A stretch of 64,000 nt of DNA from Rhodeus uyekii. Lineage: Eukaryota > Chordata > Actinopteri > Cypriniformes > Acheilognathidae. Where the stretch lies: assembly GCA_037043235.1 (NCBI GenBank), contig JAWRVZ010000616.1, positions 1-64,000 of the forward strand, written 5' to 3'. Every line of letters starts with the position of its first letter. Position 1 is the first letter of the stretch. A program made the translations under genes and the position numbers. The notes beneath the pieces are model-generated. The model worked only from the letters and a program-made list of their open reading frames with translations, made no database searches and had not been told where the DNA came from. Positions 47,953 to 61,571 of this stretch are shown piece after piece.

Positions 47953-48426
47953 AAAAGTGTATACCAGAAGTTGGATCTTTAAAGATAAACCCTTTTACTT
48001 GTGCTAACTCACCTTAATGATGGCGATTTTCACCAGGAATAATGAATTGTCAACCAAAACGTAGCCTTAAAGGATGAGCACTTAGTAGAACAGCATTTAA
48101 CTCCAGAACACCATGATCCTTACCTACTGTCTCTACCTGAGTAGCAAGAGGCATACCCTGACTCCACATAACCTATCAAAGCCTAAACTGATGAGCACCT
48201 AATAAAAAGCCTTTGAATTCAGAACACCATGATCCTTACCTACTGTCTCTACCTGAGTAGCAAGAGGCATACCCTGACTCCACATAGCCTATCAAAGCCT
48301 AAACTGATGAGCACCTAGTAGAAGAACATTTAACTCCAGAACATCAAGATCCTTATCCTCTGTCTCTCACTAAGTAGCGAGAGGTATCCCCTGACTCCCT
48401 GTGGTCAAAGATTGATGCCAAACTGA

Positions 48427-48497
48427 GCATTGGTGGTTCAATGGTAGAATTCTCGTTTGCCATGCGGGAGATCCGGGTCCGATTCCCGGCCAATGCA
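48427..48497 (+). tRNA. tRNA-Gly (GCC), consensus
   Basis: Full match. The 3' flank has AATAATGCATTG. Confidence 0.88.
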
Positions 48498-49208
48498 AAA
48501 AGTGTATACCAGATGTTGGGTCTTTAAAGATAAACCCTTTTACTTGTGCTAACTCACCTTAATGATGGCGATTTTCACCAGGAATAATGCATTGTGTCAA
48601 CCAAAATGTAGCCTTAAAGGATGAGCACTTAGTAGAACAGCATTTAACTGCAGAACACCATGATCCTTACCTACTGTCTCTACCTGAGTAGCAAGAGGCA
48701 AACCCTGACTCCACATAGCCTATCAAAGCCTAAACTGATGAGCACCTAGTAGAAGAACATTTAACTCCAGAACATCAAGATCCTTATCCTCTGTCTCTAC
48801 CTGAGTAGCAAGAGGCATACCCTGACTCCACATAGCCTATCAAAGCCTAAACTGATGAGCACCTAATAAAAAAGCCTTTCACTCCAGAACACCATGATCC
48901 TTACCTACTGTCTCTACCTGAGTAGCAAGAGGCAAACCCTGACTCCACATAGCCTTTCAAAGCCTAAACTGATGAGCACCTAATAAAAGAGAATTTGAAT
49001 TCAGAACACCATGATCCTTACCTACTGTCTCTACCTGAGTAGCAAGAAGCATACCCTGCCTCCACATAGCCTATCAAAGCCTAAACTGATGAGCACCTAG
49101 TAGAAGAACATTTAACTCCAGAACATCAAGATCCTTATCCTCTGTGTCTCACTAAGTAGCGAGAGGTATCCCCTGACTCCCTGTGGTCAAAGATTAACGC
49201 CAAACTGA

Positions 49209-49279
49209 GCATTGGTGGTTCAATGGTAGAATTCTCGTTTGCCATGCGGGAGATCCGGGTCCGATTCCCGGCCAATGCA
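49209..49279 (+). tRNA. tRNA-Gly (GCC), consensus
   Basis: Full match. The flank has CTCTGTGTCTC and ATTAACGCC; the trailer reads GTTTGATC and AAACACTTTTAC, disrupting the hairpin. Confidence 0.88.
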
Positions 49280-49637
49280 AAAAGTGTATACCAGAAGTTT
49301 GATCTTTAAAGATAAACACTTTTACTTGTGCTAACTCACCTTAATGATGGCGATTTTCACCAGGAATAATGAATTGTCAACCAAAACGTAGCCTTAAAGG
49401 ATGAGCACTTAGTAGAACAGCATTTAACTCCAGAACACCATGATCCTTACCTACTGTCTCTACCTGAGTAGCAAGAGGCATACCCTGACTCCACATAGCC
49501 TATCAAAGCCTAAACTGATGAGCACCTAGTAGAAGAACATTTAACTCCAGAACATCAAGATCCTTATCCTCTGTCTCTCACTAAGTAGCGAGAGGTATCC
49601 CCTGACTCCCTGTGGTCAAAGATTAACGCCAAACTGA

Positions 49638-49708
49638 GCATTGGTGGTTCAATGGTAGAATTCTCGTTTGCCATGCGGGAGATCCGGGTCCGATTCCCGG
49701 CCAATGCA
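49638..49708 (+). tRNA. tRNA-Gly (GCC), consensus
   Basis: Full match. Marks the left edge of the 4877-bp repeats (counterparts 54,515 and 59,392). Confidence 0.88.
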
Positions 49709-50302
49709 AAAAGTGTATATCAGATGTTGGGTCTTTAAAGATAAACCCTTTTACTTGTGCTAACTCACCTTAATGATGGCGATTTTCACCAGGAATAATG
49801 AATTGTGTCAACCAAAACGTAGCCTTAAAGGATGAGCACTTAGAAGAACAGCATTTAACTGCAGAACAACATGATCCTTACCTACTGTCTCTACCTGAGT
49901 AGCAAGAGGCATACCCTGACAACACATAGCCTATCAAAGCCTAAACTTATGAGCACCTAATAAAAAAGCCTTTCACTCCAGAACACCATGATCCTTACCT
50001 ACTGTCTCTACCTGAGTAGCAAGAGGCAAACCCTGACTCCACATAGCCTTTCAAAGCCTAAACTGATGAGCACCTAATAAAAGAGCATTTGAATTCAGAA
50101 CACCATGATCCTTACCTACTGTCTCTACCTGAGTAGCAAGAAGCATACCCTGACTCCACATAGCCTATCAAAGCCTAAACTGATGAGCACCTAGTAGAAG
50201 AACATTTAACTCCAGAACATCAAGATCCTTATCCTCTGTCTCTCACTAAGTAGCGAGAGGTATCCCCTGACTCCCTGTGGTCAAAGATTAACGCCAAACT
50301 GA

Positions 50303-50373
50303 GCATTGGTGGTTCAATGGTAGAATTCTCGTTTGCCATGCGGGAGATCCGGGTCCGATTCCCGGCCAATGCT
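50303..50373 (+). tRNA. tRNA-Gly (GCC), A73T discriminator
   Basis: The discriminator is T in place of A. A73 is usual for eukaryotic tRNA-Gly, while bacterial tRNA-Gly has U73, so charging by a eukaryotic glycyl-tRNA synthetase may be affected. The trailer has CAGAAATTGG. Copies at 55,180 and 60,057. Confidence 0.8.
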
Positions 50374-51081
50374 AAAAGTGTATACCAGAAATTGGATCTT
50401 TAAAGATAAACCCTTTTACTTGTGCTAACTCACCTTAAAGATGGCGATTTTCACCAGGAATAATGAATTGTCAACCAAAACGTAGCCTTAAAGGATGAGC
50501 ACTTGGTAGAACAGCATTTAACTCCAGAACACCATGATCCTTACCTACTGTCTCTACCTGAGTAGCAAGAGGCATACCCTGACTCCACATAACCTATCAA
50601 AGCCTAAACTGATGAGCACCTAATAAAAAGCCTTTGAATTCAGAACACCTTGATCCTTACCTACTGTCTCTACCTGAGTAGCAAGAGGCAAACCCTGACT
50701 CCACATAGCCTATCAAAGCCTAAACTGATGAGCACCTAATAAAAGAGCATTTGAATTCAGAACACCATGATCCTTACCTACTGTCTCTACCTGAGTAGCA
50801 AGAGGCAAACCCTGACTCCACATAGCCTATCAAAGCCTAAACTGATGAGCACCTAATAAAAGAGCATTTGAATTCAGAACACCATGATCCTTACCTACTG
50901 TCTCTACCTGAGTAGCAAGAGGCATACCCTGACTCCACATAGCCTATCAAAGCCTAAACTGATGAGCACCTAGTAGAAGAACATTTAACTCCAGAACATC
51001 AAGATCCTTATCCTCTGTCTCTCACTAAGTAGCGAGAGGTATCCCCTGACTCCCTGTGGTCAAAGATTGACGCCGAACTGA

Positions 51082-51152
51082 GCATTGGTGGTTCAATGGT
51101 AGAATTCTCGTTTGCCATGCGGGAGATCCGGGTCCGATTCCTGGCCAATGCA
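51082..51152 (+). tRNA. tRNA-Gly (GCC), C63T variant
   Basis: C63T with a private GACGCCGAACTG flank, shared with 55,959. Confidence 0.84.
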
Positions 51153-51746
51153 AAAAGTGTATACCAGATGTTGGGTCTTTAAAGATAAACCCTTTTACTT
51201 GTGCTAACTCACCTTAATGATGGCGATTTTCACCAGGAATAATGAATTGTGTCAACCAAAAAGTAGCCTTAAAGGATGAGCACTTGGTAGAATAGCTTTT
51301 AATTCCAGAATACCATGATCCTTACCTACTGTCTCTACCTGAGTAGCAAGAGGCATACCCTGACTCCACATAGCCTATCAAAGCCTAAACTGATGAGCAC
51401 CTAATAAAAAAGCCTTTCACTCCAGAACACCATGATCCTTACCTACTGTCTCTACCTGAGTAGCAAGAGGCAAACCCTGACTCCACATAGCCTTTCAAAG
51501 CCTAAACTGATGAGCACCTAATAAAAGAGAATTTGAATTCAGAACACCATGATCCTTACCTACTGTCTCTACCTGAGTAGCAAGAAGCATACCCTGCCTC
51601 CACATAGCCTATCAAAGCCTAAACTGATGAGCACCTAGTAGAAGAACATTTAACTCCAGAACATCAAGATCCTTATCCTCTGTGTCTCACTAAGTAGCGA
51701 GAGGTATCCCCTGACTCCCTGTGGTCAAAGATTAACGCCAAACTGA

Positions 51747-51817
51747 GCATTGGTGGTTCAATGGTAGAATTCTCGTTTGCCATGCGGGAGATCCGGGTCC
51801 GATTCCCGGCCAATGCA
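51747..51817 (+). tRNA. tRNA-Gly (GCC), consensus
   Basis: Full match. CTCTGTGTCTC flank. Counterpart at 56,624. Confidence 0.88.
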
Positions 51818-52525
51818 AAAAGTGTATACCAGAAGTTGGATCTTTAAAGATAAACCCTTTTACTTGTGCTAACTCACCTTAATGATGGCGATTTTCACCA
51901 GGAATAATGAATTGTCAACCAAAACGTAGCCTTAAAGGATGAGCACTTAGTAGAACAGCATTTAACTGCAGAACACCATGATCCTTACCTACTGTCTCTA
52001 CCTGAGTAGCAAGAGGCATACCCTGACTCCACATAACCTATCAAAGCCTAAACTGATGAGCACCTAATAAAAAGCCTTTGAATTCAGAACACCATGATCC
52101 TTACCTACTGTCTCTACCTGAGTATCAAGAGGCATACCCTGACAACACATAGCCTATCAAAGCCTAAACTTATGAGCACCTAATAAAAAAGCCTTTCACT
52201 CCAGAACACCATGATCCTTACCTACTGTCTCTACCTGAGTAGCAAGAGGCAAACCCTGACTCCACATAGCCTTTCAAAGCCTAAACTGATGAGCACGTAA
52301 TAAAAGAGCATTTGAATTCAGAACACCATGATCCTTACCTACTGTCTCTACCTGAGTAGCAAGAAGCATACCCTGACTCCACATAGCCTATCAAAGCCTA
52401 AACTGATGAGCACCTAGTAGAAGAACATTTAACTCCAGAACATCAAGATCCTTATCCTCTGTCTCTCACTAAGTAGCGAGAGGTATCCCCTGACTCCCTG
52501 TGGTCAAAGATTAACGCCAAACTGA

Positions 52526-52596
52526 GCATTGGTGGTTCAATGGTAGAATTCTCGTTTGCCATGCGGGAGATCCGGGTCCGATTCCCGGCCAATGCA
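52526..52596 (+). tRNA. tRNA-Gly (GCC), consensus
   Basis: Full match. Its 4877-bp counterpart at 57,403 is C63T, so one of the two was changed after duplication. Confidence 0.88.
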
Positions 52597-53190
52597 AAAA
52601 GTGTATACCAGATGTTGGGTCTTTAAAGATAAACCCTTTTACTTGTGCTAACTCACCTTAATGATGGCGATTTTCACCAGGAATAATGAATTGTGTCAAC
52701 CAAAAAGTAGCCTTAAAGGATGAGCACTTGGTAGAATAGCTTTTAATTCCAGAATACCATGATCCTTACCTACTGTCTCTACCTGAGTAGCAAGAGGCAT
52801 ACCCTGACTCCACATAGCCTATCAAAGCCTAAACTGATGAGCACCTAATAAAAAAGCCTTTCACTCCAGAACACCATGATCCTTACCTACTGTCTCTACC
52901 TGAGTAGCAAGAGGCAAACCCTGACTCCACATAGCCTTTCAAAGCCTAAACTGATGAGCACCTAATAAAAGAGAATTTGAATTCAGAACACCATGATCCT
53001 TACCTACTGTCTCTACCTGAGTAGCAAGAAGCATACCCTGCCTCCACATAGCCTATCAAAGCCTAAACTGATGAGCACCTAGTAGAAGAACATTTAACTC
53101 CAGAACATCAAGATCCTTATCCTCTGTGTCTCACTAAGTAGCGAGAGGTATCCCCTGACTCCCTGTGGTCAAAGATTAACGCCAAACTGA

Positions 53191-53261
53191 GCATTGGTGG
53201 TTCAATGGTAGAATTCTCGTTTGCCATGCGGGAGATCCGGGTCCGATTCCCGGCCAATGCA
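53191..53261 (+). tRNA. tRNA-Gly (GCC), consensus
   Basis: Full match. The trailer reads AAACACTTTTAC. Confidence 0.88.
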
Positions 53262-53619
53262 AAAAGTGTATACCAGAAGTTGGATCTTTAAAGATAAACA
53301 CTTTTACTTGTGCTAACTCACCTTAATGATGGCGATTTTCACCAGGAATAATGAATTGTCAACCAAAACGTAGCCTTAAAGGATGAGCACTTAGTAGAAC
53401 AGCATTTAACTCCAGAACACCATGATCCTTACCTACTGTCTCTACCTGAGTAGCAAGAGGCATACCCTGACTCCACATAACCTATCAAAGCCTAAACTGA
53501 TGAGCACCTAGTAGAAGAACATTTAACTCCAGAACATCAAGATCCTTATCCTCTGTCTCTCACTAAGTAGCGAGAGGTATCCCCTGACTCCCTGTGGTCA
53601 AAGATTGACGCCAAACTGA

Positions 53620-53690
53620 GCATTGGTGGTTCAATGGTAGAATTCTCGTTTGCCATGCGGGAGATCCGGGTCCGATTCCCGGCCAATGCA
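53620..53690 (+). tRNA. tRNA-Gly (GCC), consensus
   Basis: Full match. One monomer after 53,191. Counterpart at 58,497 carries G65A. Confidence 0.88.
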
Positions 53691-54514
53691 AAAAGTGTAT
53701 ACCAGAAGTTGGATCTTTAAAGATAAACCCTTTTACTTGTGCTAACTCACCTTAATGATGGCGATTTTCACCAGGAATAATGAATTGTCAACCAAAACGT
53801 AGCCTTAAAGGATGAGCACTTAGTAGAACAGCATTTAACTCCAGAACACCATGATCCTTACCTACTGTCTCTACCTGAGTAGCAAGAGGCATACCCTGAC
53901 TCCACATAACCTATCAAAGCCTAAACTGATGAGCACCTAATAAAAAGCCTTTGAATTCAGAACACCATGATCCTTACCTACTGTCTCTACCTGAGTAGCA
54001 AGAGGCATACCCTGACTCCACATAGCCTATCAAAGCCTAAACTTATGAGCACCTAATAAAAAAGCCTTCAATCCAGAACACCTTGATCCTTACCTACTGT
54101 CTCTACCTGAGTAGCAAGAGGCATACCCTGACTCCACATAGCCTATCAAAGCCTAAACTGATGAGCACCTAATAAAAAAGCCTTTCACTCCAGAACACCA
54201 TGATCCTTACCTACTGTCTCTACCTGAGTTGCAAGAGGCAAACCCTGACTCCACATAGCCTATCAAAGCCTAAACTGATGAGCACCTAATAAAAGAGCAT
54301 TTGAATTCAGAACACCATGATCCTTACCTACTGTCTCTACCTGAGTAGCAAGAGGCATACCCTGACTCCACATAGCCTATCAAAGCCTAAACTGATGAGC
54401 ACCTAGTAGAAGAACATTTAACTCCAGAACATCAAGATCCTTATCCTCTGTCTCTCACTAAGTAGCGAGAGGTATCCCCTGACTCCCTGTGGTCAAAGAT
54501 TGACGCCAAACTGA

Positions 54515-54585
54515 GCATTGGTGGTTCAATGGTAGAATTCTCGTTTGCCATGCGGGAGATCCGGGTCCGATTCCCGGCCAATGCA
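54515..54585 (+). tRNA. tRNA-Gly (GCC), consensus
   Basis: Full match. GTATATCAGATG trailer. Confidence 0.88.
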
Positions 54586-55179
54586 AAAAGTGTATATCAG
54601 ATGTTGGGTCTTTAAAGATAAACCCTTTTACTTGTGCTAACTCACCTTAATGATGGCGATTTTCACCAGGAATAATGAATTGTGTCAACCAAAACGTAGC
54701 CTTAAAGGATGAGCACTTAGTAGAACAGCATTTAACTGCAGAACACCATGATCCTTACCTACTGTCTCTACCTGAGTAGCAAGAGGCATACCCTGACAAC
54801 ACATAGCCTATCAAAGCCTAAACTTATGAGCACCTAATAAAAAAGCCTTTCACTCCAGAACACCATGATCCTTACCTACTGTCTCTACCTGAGTAGCAAG
54901 AGGCAAACCCTGACTCCACATAGCCTTTCAAAGCCTAAACTGATGAGCACCTAATAAAAGAGCATTTGAATTCAGAACACCATGATCCTTACCTACTGTC
55001 TCTACCTGAGTAGCAAGAAGCATACCCTGACTCCACATAGCCTATCAAAGCCTAAACTGATGAGCACCTAGTAGAAGAACATTTAACTCCAGAACATCAA
55101 GATCCTTATCCTCTGTCTCTCACTAAGTAGCGAGAGGTATCCCCTGACTCCCTGTGGTCAAAGATTAACGCCAAACTGA

Positions 55180-55250
55180 GCATTGGTGGTTCAATGGTAG
55201 AATTCTCGTTTGCCATGCGGGAGATCCGGGTCCGATTCCCGGCCAATGCT
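55180..55250 (+). tRNA. tRNA-Gly (GCC), A73T discriminator
   Basis: Second copy of the A73T gene, 4877 bp after 50,303. Confidence 0.8.
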
Positions 55251-55958
55251 AAAAGTGTATACCAGAAATTGGATCTTTAAAGATAAACCCTTTTACTTGT
55301 GCTAACTCACCTTAATGATGGCGATTTTCACCAGGAATAATGAATTGTCAACCAAAACGTAGCCTTAAAGGATGAGCACTTGGTAGAACAGCATTTAACT
55401 CCAGAACACCATGATCCTTACCTACTGTCTCTACCTGAGTAGCAAGAGGCATACCCTGACTCCACATAACCTATCAAAGCCTAAACTGATGAGCACCTAA
55501 TAAAAAGCCTTTGAATTCAGAACACCTTGATCCTTACCTACTGTCTCTACCTGAGTAGCAAGAGGCAAACCCTGACTCCACATAGCCTATCAAAGCCTAA
55601 ACTGATGAGCACCTAATAAAAGAGCATTTGAATTCAGAACACCATGATCCTTACCTACTGTCTCTACCTGAGTAGCAAGAGGCAAACCCTGACTCCACAT
55701 AGCCTATCAAAGCCTAAACTGATGAGCACCTAATAAAAGAGCATTTGAATTCAGAACACCATGATCCTTACCTACTGTCTCTACCTGAGTAGCAAGAGGC
55801 ATACCCTGACTCCACATAGCCTATCAAAGCCTAAACTGATGAGCACCTAGTAGAAGAACATTTAACTCCAGAACATCAAGATCCTTATCCTCTGTCTCTC
55901 ACTAAGTAGCGAGAGGTATCCCCTGACTCCCTGTGGTCAAAGATTGACGCCGAACTGA

Positions 55959-56029
55959 GCATTGGTGGTTCAATGGTAGAATTCTCGTTTGCCATGCGGG
56001 AGATCCGGGTCCGATTCCTGGCCAATGCA
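55959..56029 (+). tRNA. tRNA-Gly (GCC), C63T variant
   Basis: Counterpart of 51,082 with the same GCCGAACTG flank. Confidence 0.84.
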
Positions 56030-56623
56030 AAAAGTGTATACCAGATGTTGGGTCTTTAAAGATAAACCCTTTTACTTGTGCTAACTCACCTTAATGATGG
56101 CGATTTTCACCAGGAATAATGAATTGTGTCAACCAAAAAGTAGCCTTAAAGGATGAGCACTTGGTAGAATAGCTTTTAATTCCAGAATACCATGATCCTT
56201 ACCTACTGTCTCTACCTGAGTAGCAAGAGGCATACCCTGACTCCACATAGCCTATCAAAGCCTAAACTGATGAGCACCTAATAAAAAAGCCTTTCACTCC
56301 AGAACACCATGATCCTTACCTACTGTCTCTACCTGAGTAGCAAGAGGCAAACCCTGACTCCACATAGCCTTTCAAAGCCTAAACTGATGAGCACCTAATA
56401 AAAGAGAATTTGAATTCAGAACACCATGATCCTTACCTACTGTCTCTACCTGAGTAGCAAGAAGCATACCCTGCCTCCACATAGCCTATCAAAGCCTAAA
56501 CTGATGAGCACCTAGTAGAAGAACATTTAACTCCAGAACATCAAGATCCTTATCCTCTGTGTCTCACTAAGTAGCGAGAGGTATCCCCTGACTCCCTGTG
56601 GTCAAAGATTAACGCCAAACTGA

Positions 56624-56694
56624 GCATTGGTGGTTCAATGGTAGAATTCTCGTTTGCCATGCGGGAGATCCGGGTCCGATTCCCGGCCAATGCA
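56624..56694 (+). tRNA. tRNA-Gly (GCC), consensus
   Basis: Full match. Counterpart of 51,747. Confidence 0.88.
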
Positions 56695-57402
56695 AAAAGT
56701 GTATACCAGAAGTTGGATCTTTAAAGATAAACCCTTTTACTTGTGCTAACTCACCTTAATGATGGCGATTTTCACCAGGAATAATGAATTGTCAACCAAA
56801 ACGTAGCCTTAAAGGATGAGCACTTAGTAGAACAGCATTTAACTGCAGAACACCATGATCCTTACCTACTGTCTCTACCTGAGTAGCAAGAGGCATACCC
56901 TGACTCCACATAACCTATCAAAGCCTAAACTGATGAGCACCTAATAAAAAGCCTTTGAATTCAGAACACCATGATCCTTACCTACTGTCTCTACCTGAGT
57001 ATCAAGAGGCATACCCTGACAACACATAGCCTATCAAAGCCTAAACTTATGAGCACCTAATAAAAAAGCCTTTCACTCCAGAACACCATGATCCTTACCT
57101 ACTGTCTCTACCTGAGTAGCAAGAGGCAAACCCTGACTCCACATAGCCTTTCAAAGCCTAAACTGATGAGCACGTAATAAAAGAGCATTTGAATTCAGAA
57201 CACCATGATCCTTACCTACTGTCTCTACCTGAGTAGCAAGAAGCATACCCTGACTCCACATAGCCTATCAAAGCCTAAACTGATGAGCACCTAGTAGAAG
57301 AACATTTAACTCCAGAACATCAAGATCCTTATCCTCTGTCTCTCACTAAGTAGCGAGAGGTATCCCCTGACTCCCTGTGGTCAAAGATTAACGCCAAACT
57401 GA

Positions 57403-57473
57403 GCATTGGTGGTTCAATGGTAGAATTCTCGTTTGCCATGCGGGAGATCCGGGTCCGATTCCTGGCCAATGCA
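57403..57473 (+). tRNA. tRNA-Gly (GCC), C63T variant
   Basis: C63T where its 4877-bp twin (52,526) has C63. Flanks are otherwise alike, which suggests gene conversion or a fresh mutation. Confidence 0.84.
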
Positions 57474-58067
57474 AAAAGTGTATACCAGATGTTGGGTCTT
57501 TAAAGATAAACCCTTTTACTTGTGCTAACTCACCTTAATGATGGCGATTTTCACCAGGAATAATGAATTGTGTCAACCAAAAAGTAGCCTTAAAGGATGA
57601 GCACTTGGTAGAATAGCTTTTAATTCCAGAATACCATGATCCTTACCTACTGTCTCTACCTGAGTAGCAAGAGGCATACCCTGACTCCACATAGCCTATC
57701 AAAGCCTAAACTGATGAGCACCTAATAAAAAAGCCTTTCACTCCAGAACACCATGATCCTTACCTACTGTCTCTACCTGAGTAGCAAGAGGCAAACCCTG
57801 ACTCCACATAGCCTTTCAAAGCCTAAACTGATGAGCACCTAATAAAAGAGAATTTGAATTCAGAACACCATGATCCTTACCTACTGTCTCTACCTGAGTA
57901 GCAAGAAGCATACCCTGCCTCCACATAGCCTATCAAAGCCTAAACTGATGAGCACCTAGTAGAAGAACATTTAACTCCAGAACATCAAGATCCTTATCCT
58001 CTGTGTCTCACTAAGTAGCGAGAGGTATCCCCTGACTCCCTGTGGTCAAAGATTAACGCCAAACTGA

Positions 58068-58138
58068 GCATTGGTGGTTCAATGGTAGAATTCTCGTTTG
58101 CCATGCGGGAGATCCGGGTCCGATTCCCGGCCAATGCA
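58068..58138 (+). tRNA. tRNA-Gly (GCC), consensus
   Basis: Full match. Counterpart of 53,191 with the AAACACTTTTAC trailer. Confidence 0.88.
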
Positions 58139-58496
58139 AAAAGTGTATACCAGAAGTTGGATCTTTAAAGATAAACACTTTTACTTGTGCTAACTCACCT
58201 TAATGATGGCGATTTTCACCAGGAATAATGAATTGTCAACCAAAACGTAGCCTTAAAGGATGAGCACTTAGTAGAACAGCATTTAACTCCAGAACACCAT
58301 GATCCTTACCTACTGTCTCTACCTGAGTAGCAAGAGGCATACCCTGACTCCACATAACCTATCAAAGCCTAAACTGATGAGCACCTAGTAGAAGAACATT
58401 TAACTCCAGAACATCAAGATCCTTATCCTCTGTCTCTCACTAAGTAGCGAGAGGTATCCCCTGACTCCCTGTGGTCAAAGATTGACGCCAAACTGA

Positions 58497-58567
58497 GCAT
58501 TGGTGGTTCAATGGTAGAATTCTCGTTTGCCATGCGGGAGATCCGGGTCCGATTCCCGACCAATGCA
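58497..58567 (+). tRNA. tRNA-Gly (GCC), G65A variant
   Basis: G65A opens the outer T-stem pair with C49 and is absent from its twin at 53,620. Confidence 0.78.
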
Positions 58568-59391
58568 AAAAGTGTATACCAGAAGTTGGATCTTTAAAGA
58601 TAAACCCTTTTACTTGTGCTAACTCACCTTAATGATGGCGATTTTCACCAGGAATAATGAATTGTCAACCAAAACGTAGCCTTAAAGGATGAGCACTTAG
58701 TAGAACAGCATTTAACTCCAGAACACCATGATCCTTACTTACTGTCTCTACCTGAGTAGCAAGAGGCATACCCTGACTCCACATAACCTATCAAAGCCTA
58801 AACTGATGAGCACCTAATAAAAAGCCTTTGAATTCAGAACACCATGATCCTTACCTACTGTCTCTACCTGAGTAGCAAGAGGCATACCCTGACTCCACAT
58901 AGCCTATCAAAGCCTAAACTTATGAGCACCTAATAAAAAAGCCTTCAATCCAGAACACCTTGATCCTTACCTACTGTCTCTACCTGAGTAGCAAGAGGCA
59001 TACCCTGACTCCACATAGCCTATCAAAGCCTAAACTGATGAGCACCTAATAAAAAAGCCTTTCACTCCAGAACACCATGATCCTTACCTACTGTCTCTAC
59101 CTGAGTTGCAAGAGGCAAACCCTGACTCCACATAGCCTATCAAAGCCTAAACTGATGAGCACCTAATAAAAGAGCATTTGAATTCAGAACACCATGATCC
59201 TTACCTACTGTCTCTACCTGAGTAGCAAGAGGCATACCCTGACTCCACATAGCCTATCAAAGCCTAAACTGATGAGCACCTAGTAGAAGAACATTTAACT
59301 CCAGAACATCAAGATCCTTATCCTCTGTCTCTCACTAAGTAGCGAGAGGTATCCCCTGACTCCCTGTGGTCAAAGATTGACGCCAAACTGA

Positions 59392-59462
59392 GCATTGGTG
59401 GTTCAATGGTAGAATTCTCGTTTGCCATGCGGGAGATCCGGGTCCGATTCCCGGCCAATGCA
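59392..59462 (+). tRNA. tRNA-Gly (GCC), consensus
   Basis: Full match. The 3' flank has GTGTCAATCAAAACG. Confidence 0.88.
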
Positions 59463-60056
59463 AAAAGTGTATATCAGATGTTGGGTCTTTAAAGATAAAC
59501 CCTTTTACTTGTGCTAACTCACCTTAATGATGGCGATTTTCACCAGGAATAATGAATTGTGTCAATCAAAACGTAGCCTTAAAGGATGAGCACTTAGTAG
59601 AACAGCATTTAACTGCAGAACACCATGATCCTTACCTACTGTCTCTACCTGAGTAGCAAGAGGCATACCCTGACAACACATAGCCTATCAAAGCCTAAAC
59701 TTATGAGCACCTAATAAAAAAGCCTTTCACTCCAGAACACCATGATCCTTACCTACTGTCTCTACCTGAGTAGCAAGAGGCAAACCCTGACTCCACATAG
59801 CCTTTCAAAGCCTAAACTGATGAGCACCTAATAAAAGAGCATTTGAATTCAGAACACCATGATCCTTACCTACTGTCTCTACCTGAGTAGCAAGAAGCAT
59901 ACCCTGACTCCACATAGCCTATCAAAGCCTAAACTGATGAGCACCTAGTAGAAGAACATTTAACTCCAGAACATCAAGATCCTTATCCTCTGTCTCTCAC
60001 TAAGTAGCGAGAGGTATCCCCTGACTCCCTGTGGTCAAAGATTAACGCCAAACTGA

Positions 60057-60127
60057 GCATTGGTGGTTCAATGGTAGAATTCTCGTTTGCCATGCGGGAG
60101 ATCCGGGTCCGATTCCCGGCCAATGCT
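60057..60127 (+). tRNA. tRNA-Gly (GCC), A73T discriminator
   Basis: Third copy of the A73T gene. The repeat diverges from the earlier two after about 60.4 kb. Confidence 0.8.
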
Positions 60128-60835
60128 AAAAGTGTATACCAGAAATTGGATCTTTAAAGATAAACCCTTTTACTTGTGCTAACTCACCTTAATGATGGCG
60201 ATTTTCACCAGGAATAATGAATTGTCAACCAAAACGTAGCCTTAAAGGATGAGCACTTGGTAGAACAGCATTTAACTCCAGAACACCATGATCCTTACCT
60301 ACTGTCTCTACCTGAGTAGCAAGAGGCATACCCTGACTCCACATAACCTATCAAAGCCTAAACTGATGAGCACCTAATAAAAAGCCTTTGAATTCAGAAC
60401 ACCTTGATCCTTACCTACTGTCTCTACCTGAGTAGCAAGAGGCATACCCTGACTCCACATAGCCTATCAAAGCCTAAACTGATGAGCACCTAATAAAAAA
60501 GCCTTTCACTCCAGAACACCATGATCCTTACCTACTGTCTCTACCTGAGTTGCAAGAGGCAAACCCTGACTCCACATAGCCTATCAAAGCCTAAACTGAT
60601 GAGCACCTAATAAAAGAGCATTTGAATTTAGAACACCATGATCCTTACCTACTGTCTCTACCTGAGTAGCAAGAGGCATACCCTGACTCCACATAGCCTA
60701 TCAAAGCCTAAACTGATGAGCACCTAGTAGAAGAACATTTAACTCCAGAACATCAAGATCCTTATCCTCTGTCTCTCACTAAGTAGCGAGAGGTATCCCC
60801 TGACTCCCTGTGGTCAAAGATTGATGCCAAACTGA

Positions 60836-60906
60836 GCATTGGTGGTTCAATGGTAGAATTCCCGTTTGCCATGCGGGAGGTCCGGGTCCGATTCCCGGCC
60901 AATGCA
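60836..60906 (+). tRNA. tRNA-Gly (GCC), T28C and A46G
   Basis: T28C strengthens the anticodon stem to C28-G42. A46G restores the G46 found in ordinary vertebrate tRNA-Gly(GCC). Confidence 0.83.
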
Positions 60907-61500
60907 AAAAGTGTATACCAGATGTTGGGTCTTTAAAGATAAACCCTTTTACTTGTGCTAACTCACCTTAATGATGGCGATTTTCACCAGGAATAATGAA
61001 TTGTGTCAACCAAAAAGTAGCCCTAAAGGATGAGCACTTGGTAGAATAGCTTTTAATTCCAGAACACCATGATCCTTACCTACTGTCTCTACCTGAGTAG
61101 CAAGAGGCATACCCTGACTCCACATAGCCTATCAAAGCCTAAACTGATGAGCACCTAATAAAAAAGCCTTTCACTCCAGAACACCATGATCCTTACCTAC
61201 TGTCTCTACCTGAGTAGCAAGAGGCAAACCCTGACTCCACATAGCCTTTCAAAGCCTAAACTGATGAGCACCTAATAAAAGAGCATTTGAATTCAGAACA
61301 CCATGATCCTTACCTACTGTCTCTACCTGAGTAGCAAGAAGCATACCCTGACTCCACATAGCCTATCAAAGCCTAAACTGATGAGCACCTAGTAGAAGAA
61401 CATTTAACTCCAGAACATCAAGATCCTTATCCTCTGTCTCTCACTAAGTAGCGAGAGGTATCCCCTGACTCCCTGTGGTCAAAGATTAACGCCAAACTGA

Positions 61501-61571
61501 GCATTGGTGGTTCAATGGTAGAATTCTCGTTTGCCATGCGGGAGCTCCGGGTCCGATTCCCGGCCAATGCA
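61501..61571 (+). tRNA. tRNA-Gly (GCC), A46C variant
   Basis: Single change in the variable loop (AGCT). All stems are intact. Confidence 0.85.

Larger units (their letters stand above)
39677..49637 (+). repeat. Mosaic segment of tRNA units with alternating short and long spacing
   Basis: No single long period covers this stretch. From 43,167 to 47,882 intervals of about 429 bp (one monomer) alternate mostly with about 895 bp (five monomers), giving local repeats of about 1324 bp. The marker GAGTTGCAAGAGG and the tRNA-trailer variant GTATATCAGATG recur through it. It also holds the single n = 0 interval (46,244 to 46,556). Confidence 0.7.
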
